DNA from: Casuarius casuarius
Lineage: Eukaryota > Chordata > Aves > Casuariiformes > Casuariidae
DNA: 64,000 nucleotides
Reading direction: 5' to 3'
Assembly: GCA_003342895.1 (NCBI GenBank)
Contig: PTFA01000092.1
Location: 1,747,279-1,811,278, forward strand
Positions 58,921-64,000 of this stretch are shown here, piece by piece. The position numbers and the translations under genes were made by a program. The stretch's first letter is position 1. Every line of letters starts with the position of its first letter. The notes beneath the pieces are model-generated. The model saw only the letters and a program-made list of their open reading frames with translations, was not told the DNA's origin and searched no databases.

Positions 58921-61577
58921 TGCATCGCCCACACTAGCGAGGGAGGCTGGCTGACCATTGCTAGCCCTTTTTACTGATAGGAGAACGGAGACAGAAAAAG
59001 GGGGAAAGGATTTTGATGCTTCCAGGTGTGTCAGTGACCTTCAACCCATTTCCTTTCTGATCCAGAAAGTCTCCCAGTGATACAGCAAGAGGAGATAAGA
59101 ATTAAGTTCATAACCTGGATTGCCACATTTTTCAGATTGTGATTAAAAAGTTATGGCATGTCTACATGATGGAGATCTACCCAGCCCAGAGATGCAGAGC
59201 AGTGGGTTCATATAGAGGACCAGCCAAACCTCACACCCAGACGGTAGGAGAGCATTGCACGTGTCCTCCTGCGGCCCTTGGTGCCTTCCTGGCCCTTGGA
59301 GAGGCCTGTGCAGCTTTTGGTGGGGGCTCTTGATGCAGGGAGGTGGTTACCGCACAGCCCTGCAAGCAGGAGTGCGCTGCTCTGCATTCAGAGGAGTCCA
59401 GCTGGAGGCCCTTCGGCACTCAGAAGGACCTCTTCACCCTTGAAACATGACCCAACGCTTAACTTTCCCAAATGGGGCTGGGAAGCTACTGGAGAAGCCC
59501 TGGTAGTCAGTGTACGTGGTGATTGTGCCCTTGTGGCCAGCTATAGTCTGAATCATTTTGTAGTGGGGACTTGCATGATGAGCTAATATCCCAGTTCCTT
59601 TCCACACTGAAGGACCTTGTGTATTGTGGGGTACATAGCCAGTCAGAATGGACATGAATTCTGGGATTTGCAGCTGAACTCCCAAAGTCCTTTGCCCACA
59701 CTTTCCATCTCTTGGCTATCCAGTGCCATTTTCCAGCTCTGGGATGAGACAGGGCGCTGTGCCCCAGTGCTGATGCTCATGAACGCGTAGCAGCTGGTGG
59801 ACATGCAGGTAATGTCTCACTGCCATGCAGGCGAGGTGGTAAGTCACTGCTGAGAGAGGCCAGCAATGTATTTTCTTTGTTAGGAGGAAACAGAAGGAAT
59901 CATGGTTCACAAGTGGGTCTTGAGCTGGAGGTGTCTTGATGCAAAGAAGATTGAGTGGCTGATAGGACCTTCTCTGTGAAGGGCCCTCAACCACTCGTCT
60001 TGTCTCGTTTCTGCCCAGAAGACGTTCCTCTGGGATTCTGCAAATCCTTTTGTTCCTCAGCAGCATTCAGGGAGATAAAGGGTTCAGAAATGGAGGGTTT
60101 GGTGACTGAAGAATGAGTTGGGGCTTGGCATCACGAATGACACTATCTGCATTGGGGGGCACAGAGTAAGATTGCTGGGGGAGAGAGAGCAACTGAAAAG
60201 AAACTGAAAATAAATATATTCAACATGCCCAATTGTTTTAGGAACCTGACTCTTTTTATTCCCTCTTTCCTCTTTTTCTTCCTACCCCAAGAAACTGCTT
60301 ATGTTCCTACAGCTCATATTTTCAAGGGTCTTTAGTTAAGTTTTTAATGGGTTTTACAAAAACACCTGAGCAGGTTAGACAGGTTATAATTGCAACTAAT
60401 TTCCATGACCTCTCTGCAAATGGCACGCAGATTCCTATATCACACAGACTTCTCTGAAAATATTATTCAGTGTACGTTGGAAAATGTTAGTCTTACTAGA
60501 TTTGGGGTTTAAGTTCTGGGAGGTGCCATCAGAGTTGGACTGATGCATAGAAATATAAATAAACACAAGGATGTCTTGGTGCCTGCCTGTGCATGTAGGT
60601 TTATAGTCTTTATTGGTGACTGAAAACCTACTGCCTGCTCTTTGGTTTTCCATTTTAGCTGGCCTATTATCAGAGATTTCTGGAGTGTGAGTTTCGTAAG
60701 TAGAGGTTATCATACATTGCAGGCCATCTCTCCTGCTGGGGAGCAAAATGAAGGTTTGATAATGAGATTGCCCAAAGGCAGATAAGAGCTCTCAGTCCCT
60801 CAAGGTTTCCTGTGATGGCAAAAAGGAGGGAATGCAATTTATTATCCTTCCCTTCTTGTACCTTCCCATTGTTTGAGAAGTCAAAGCAACAAACTATGCA
60901 CGTTCAAAATAAATAAATTGATAACCAGAGCAGGAGACGCCGTGTGTTTTTATTTTGCTCTGAAGAAGAAGGTCTGTGATTTTCTCTAACACCATGACCA
61001 GGGAAGTTTCTGAACTCCAAATCCTGAAATCCCGTTTAAAGGACTGGCGCTCTCCCCGCTCTCTCCTGCCTTTCCCCACTAGGATGGATATTCTAAGATT
61101 GACTGAAGTGCTTTATCTTGATAGACTTGGGAGGATGGCTCTCAACAGCTCCTGATAACCTCCCCATCTCCAATTCTGCATGCCCTTCTTTCATGCTAAA
61201 CACTACGAAGTGCGTTACAGTAAAGTGAAAGGTCAGATTTAAGCAGTAAAACACAGAAGATTCAGAGCTGAAGTTGCCACATCATTAACTCGCAGCATCT
61301 TCGTGCTTATGTTTTCTAGCACATATGGTATATAAAATCACCTAGTGTTTCACAACCCTCTTAAATAATTAGGCACAACAGGGTTTGCTGAGTGACCACC
61401 TGGATAAAGTCAAAACACTGGCATCTGCATCAACCAGATGGGAGTCTTCTCTCCTCTACCATCAGGAAATGGACAGCCGACTTCTGCTCGAGTGAACCAA
61501 AAGCTGCCTTTCTCCAGATTAGAAAGGAAAGGACAGTTTAGAAAAGAGTGATAAATGTGTCTTCTTTCAATTTTCAG
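58921..61577. other. Unique intergenic DNA; possible decayed element near 59.6 kb
   Basis: No gene recognised. The segment about 59440-60070 has two ZNF143-type words (59620-59630 and 59656-59674), listed separately, and a 116-codon minus-strand frame (59716-60066) that I cannot assign. It may be an old transposon remnant, but no terminal repeats are visible. The rest is ordinary AT-moderate sequence. Confidence 0.45.
59620..59674 (-). promoter_or_regulatory. Paired ZNF143/SBS-like words
   Basis: Read on the minus strand, 59656-59674 (core AAATCCCAGAATTC) matches the long ZNF143 consensus at about 15 of 19 positions by eye. 59620-59630 (CCCACAATACA) matches the short consensus core CCCAYAATGCA at 10 of 11. 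Both have the same orientation, 25 bases apart. Such words mark many vertebrate promoters and also occur inside some transposons. Confidence 0.3.
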
Positions 61578-61665
61578 GTTACTGACTCACTGCTGAAGCC
61601 GAAAGATGGGTAGATCTTCAGGAAGAGATACTGCATCCCCTGGCCTGAGAAAGAGCAGGGAAAAG
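61578..61665 (+). CDS. Candidate 88-base exon with 20-codon start peptide
   Basis: A pyrimidine-rich tract ending TTTTCAG (61571-61577) is followed by 88 bases and a consensus donor, AAAAG|GTAAGG (61661-61671). An ATG at 61606-61608 has A at -3 and G at +4, an in-frame stop upstream at 61594-61596, and stays open for 20 codons exactly to the donor (phase 0). It begins MGRSSGRDTASPG and is rich in Arg, Lys and Ser. I do not recognise it. This could be the first coding exon of an unlisted gene, an alternative 5' exon, a non-coding RNA exon, or chance. The next good acceptor downstream in the window ends at 63720, and joining to it reaches a stop after 17 further codons. Confidence 0.3.
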
Positions 61666-61800
61666 GTAAGGCAAATTCTTAGGTAGTCCCCAAGCCGTGT
61701 ACCTGGCAATGGTATTTTGAAGGCTGGTTGAACAAAAGCTTACATTTCTATTTGTTTCTATCATTTAAGTGAAAGGAGGGAGGGAGGGAGAATATTAGCA
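61666..61800. other. Short spacer with GGGA repeat
   Basis: Intron-like or intergenic spacer with a (GGGA)n run at 61775-61790. The run provides GG-GGG-GGG-GGG on the plus strand and has possible G-quadruplex character. Confidence 0.5.
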
Positions 61801-62200
61801 ATTTAGCGTGTGGCTCCATTAGATCAAATCAGTGCCAATGATGATCACTTATTTCCTCCATTTCATAATGATTTACCCTATAAATTAATGTCCGCCTATT
61901 TAAACACATTCAGTGATTCAGTTCTGGGTACCGTGGTAATACGCGATGGGAAATAGGCCTGAACCCACTAGTCCTATGGCTTTCTGTGCTGTCATTATGC
62001 TGTATGTGCTGAGATACTATGGTAATGGGGGACTATGTGAGAGTGTAGACAGATATTATGCAAACATATACTGACTTAAGTATCAATCTGTCACTGATGT
62101 AACTCATTGTAATGGTTCCACCAAAGTCATTATGGAGTAATATGCATTACAGCATGTTAAACATCTATCATGGATGGAGGTTCAGAGAAACCAGGGGGAA
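61801..62200. promoter_or_regulatory. Candidate conserved element with paired RFX-like words
   Basis: Complex low-CpG sequence contains TTTCATAATGATTTACC, TATAAATTAATG, ATTATGCAAAC and GGAGTAATATGCATTAC words. TACCGTGGTAAT (61929-61940) and TACTATGGTAAT (62015-62026) are near-identical RFX X-box-like words 86 bases apart. It lies 140 bases downstream of the exon-like segment and could be an intronic enhancer. Confidence 0.4.
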
Positions 62201-62341
62201 GCTCTAAGAAGCTACCAGTATCCATATCCAGATGATACTCACATGTAAGGTTTTCTGTTCTGCAAATCCCTAGCAGAGGGTTCCTTTCCCTCCTCCCTTT
62301 CTACCCCAAAAAGATGAATTTGAATTAAATTATTCACAGCT

Positions 62342-62401
62342 TCAAGAAGGCCAAAAAAAAAAAAATCCTCTTGAGCTTGTATGTATGAAACAACATACAA
62401 G
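62342..62401. repeat. Two adjacent stem-loops
   Basis: The first stem pairs 62342-62350 with 62367-62374 (8 pairs, one bulged A) around an A13 run. The second is a perfect 9-bp stem, CTTGTATGT (62376-62384) and ACATACAAG (62393-62401), with an 8-base loop. They are separated by a single base. Confidence 0.75.
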
Positions 62402-63225
62402 TTAACTGCACTAGTTAAGTTAAAATCTCTCTCCAAGACATACACACAGGCACAAATAGTGCTTGATAGAAGGAAAGGTTTAGCCTTGCTGTGCTATACG
62501 GTGGTGATGGGATGTGGTGCCTTTCCTTGCTACCTTTAGAAGTCATTCAGCGTGACTTTGTGGTACAAAAATGGAGGGAGGATATGACTGACAGCGTGAA
62601 AAGCACACCTGAGAGAGGCACGTTGTTATTTTCTGGCAGGGTTAATTGTGTTCAGACCCAGACTAGTGAATTTGAGCCTGTTCCCCTCATCAACTGATCC
62701 CTATCCTCTCCCCCATGCACCTGGAATGTGTATTAGCATGTCCATCACTCAGATCAGTCCTTTCTCCAATCCAAAATTAGCCCCAGTTAATAGCAACCAG
62801 GATTCTTCAGTCCCAGATTTTCCACTAACTCATTCTTCATGATGAGCGAGATCCTGTTCAGGATAGGGAAGGAAGGACAGGACAAGATACCTGCTGGGTA
62901 ACGGTGGTGGCTTGGGTTACGCTCTTCCCCTACTTCGCATTCTCTGGTTTTCTTTGCAAAGAGCAACGTTACAGCGCTGGCTCAGAGATCTGAGGCTGAG
63001 AGCATCTGGCATAGGTAGGTGGGGCTGTTTCATTGTTCACTGCAAACTCGGTACTTTGCTGTCAAAATATGCATTCTTCATTCAATCCAGTGGGCTGGGA
63101 AAGTGTTTTGCATGAGGTTAAATAGCTGATTGATCACAAAGTGATCAAAAGTAATTGGCACAGTTTCTAGGCAGCTTGGCAGCGTAGCCAAGAACAAATG
63201 CGGGCGAGCAGCTTTCCCGTGAGTT

Positions 63226-63238
63226 TGCCCCCTGCTTG
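63226..63238 (-). promoter_or_regulatory. CTCF-like core word
   Basis: Read on the minus strand the word is CAAGCAGGGGGCA, one mismatch from the CTCF core CCASYAGRKGGCR. A single core match is weak evidence of occupancy. Confidence 0.25.
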
Positions 63239-64000
63239 CTGCTCAGCCTGGACACTCAGCAGTGAATTTACTCACTTTTTCATGTACTAAAGCGGTGCTG
63301 ATACCGCTCACAGCATCCTCCAACAGTTGTACAGAGGGTCAGGAAACAGGCTTAATAGACTGAAGGTACCCGAATACAGTATTACGGTAAGTAACCTGCT
63401 CTCTTAAAAAGAGAGACTGGTAAAAGAAAAAGCCCAGGGAGCAAACACTGGATCTGTTGTGCCGTTACCATTTAACCTGCATTCACTGCCAATTGAAATG
63501 CACTTTACATTACTTCAGTCAGATACTTCAAGGGAAATCCTGGAGATGGGAGCACTTAAGCAAGAGCACTTCTGGTGGTAATGTGTGTATTTGAAAGCCT
63601 GGCAATTGGGAAGGTTTTGTGAATGCGGCAGCATATCCAAATATAGCTGTAGCTTGTTATATGTAAACGGCAAGACTCATTCTAATATTCCTGCTCCTAT
63701 CCTGCCCTTCCTTCCTGCAGAAGGGTGTAAGTTATTCCTCTGTCTGTCGGTGGCTCCAGGATTTGTGTTTGTAGGTAACAACATTTGTCTATTCACGTTG
63801 TCCCACATGGCAGCTCAATGAGAACTGCTGATCTAGTATCAAGATTTTTAAAAAAGCAGAGAAGACATCCAGGAAAGGGTCTCTGAAGAAAGTATTGCTA
63901 CTTCTGCAATTCTGTCTAAGCCATACAGACCCACGGAGAAAGCCAGAAGTGCCAGGTAAAACGGTGTGGGCAGCGGAGGGTGGGCAGAGGACCTGCAACG

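Larger units (their letters stand above)
62201..64000. other. Unique DNA at the right edge with stem-loops and splice-like words
   Basis: No gene recognised. Two adjacent stem-loops lie at 62342-62401. An acceptor-shaped tract ends at 63720 and a donor-like TAG|GTAACA lies near 63773, bounding a possible 53-base exon with little coding content. A donor-like ACG|GTAAGT is at about 63389. A CTCF-like word on the minus strand lies at 63226-63238. Confidence 0.45.

Noticed and set aside
59716..60066. 116-codon minus-strand frame as a transposase remnant
   Set aside because: I could not match it to any transposase family, and no terminal inverted repeats or target duplications are visible.
1..64000. 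CRISPR arrays, bacterial operons, rRNA genes, endogenous retroviruses
   Set aside because: No supporting signature of any of these was seen on either strand.

Overview
This window reads as vertebrate, most likely avian, nuclear DNA from a gene-poor regulatory region. It has no bacterial layout: no long contiguous coding frames, no Shine-Dalgarno sites and no operons. Long AT-rich stretches packed with homeodomain, POU, GATA and forkhead-like words alternate with short GC- and CpG-dense islets. In 64 kb I see no Alu, B1 or tRNA-type SINE, no recognisable CR1 3' end, no LTR and no DNA-transposon termini. This compact, repeat-poor, CpG-retaining texture fits a bird better than a mammal, turtle or crocodilian, but the assignment is inference from texture. 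I cannot name the locus.

I recognise no protein-coding gene. The longest open frames (about 160-254 codons) lie where CpG-rich composition makes stop codons rare. They show no family motif or repeat structure, and I saw no convincing splice sites around them. The best exon-like object is an 88-base segment at 61578-61665. It has a good acceptor, a consensus donor and an ATG in strong context that stays open for exactly 20 codons to the donor. I do not recognise the peptide, so it may be a 5' exon of an unlisted gene or part of a non-coding RNA.

Layout: 0-12 kb holds AT-rich candidate conserved non-coding elements (near 1.6, 5.9-6.7, 8.2-9.6 and 10.6-11.1 kb) separated by CpG-rich DNA. 13-20.4 kb carries a 23-bp tandem repeat with CRE and E-box words, a CpG-rich block, and element-like blocks at 15.1, 16.9-17.8 and 19.3-20.4 kb. 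22-25 kb is CpG-poor unique sequence. 29.9-32.1 kb is the strongest promoter-like zone: a TATA-like word, a forkhead-like palindrome, a CpG island and four TGACAG sites. 35.8-36.0 kb contains a 12-bp stem-loop. 40.5-41.1 kb is the most enhancer-like homeodomain-rich block. 46.6-48.2, 50.8, 51.8-52.1, 53.6-54.1, 58.6-58.9 and 61.8-62.2 kb are further candidates. Single-base Ns occur only between 18.7 and 30.7 kb.

If the candidates are real, they most plausibly act together as long-range enhancers of a developmental transcription-factor gene outside the window. Conservation itself cannot be read from a single sequence, so every such call rests on composition and motif content.
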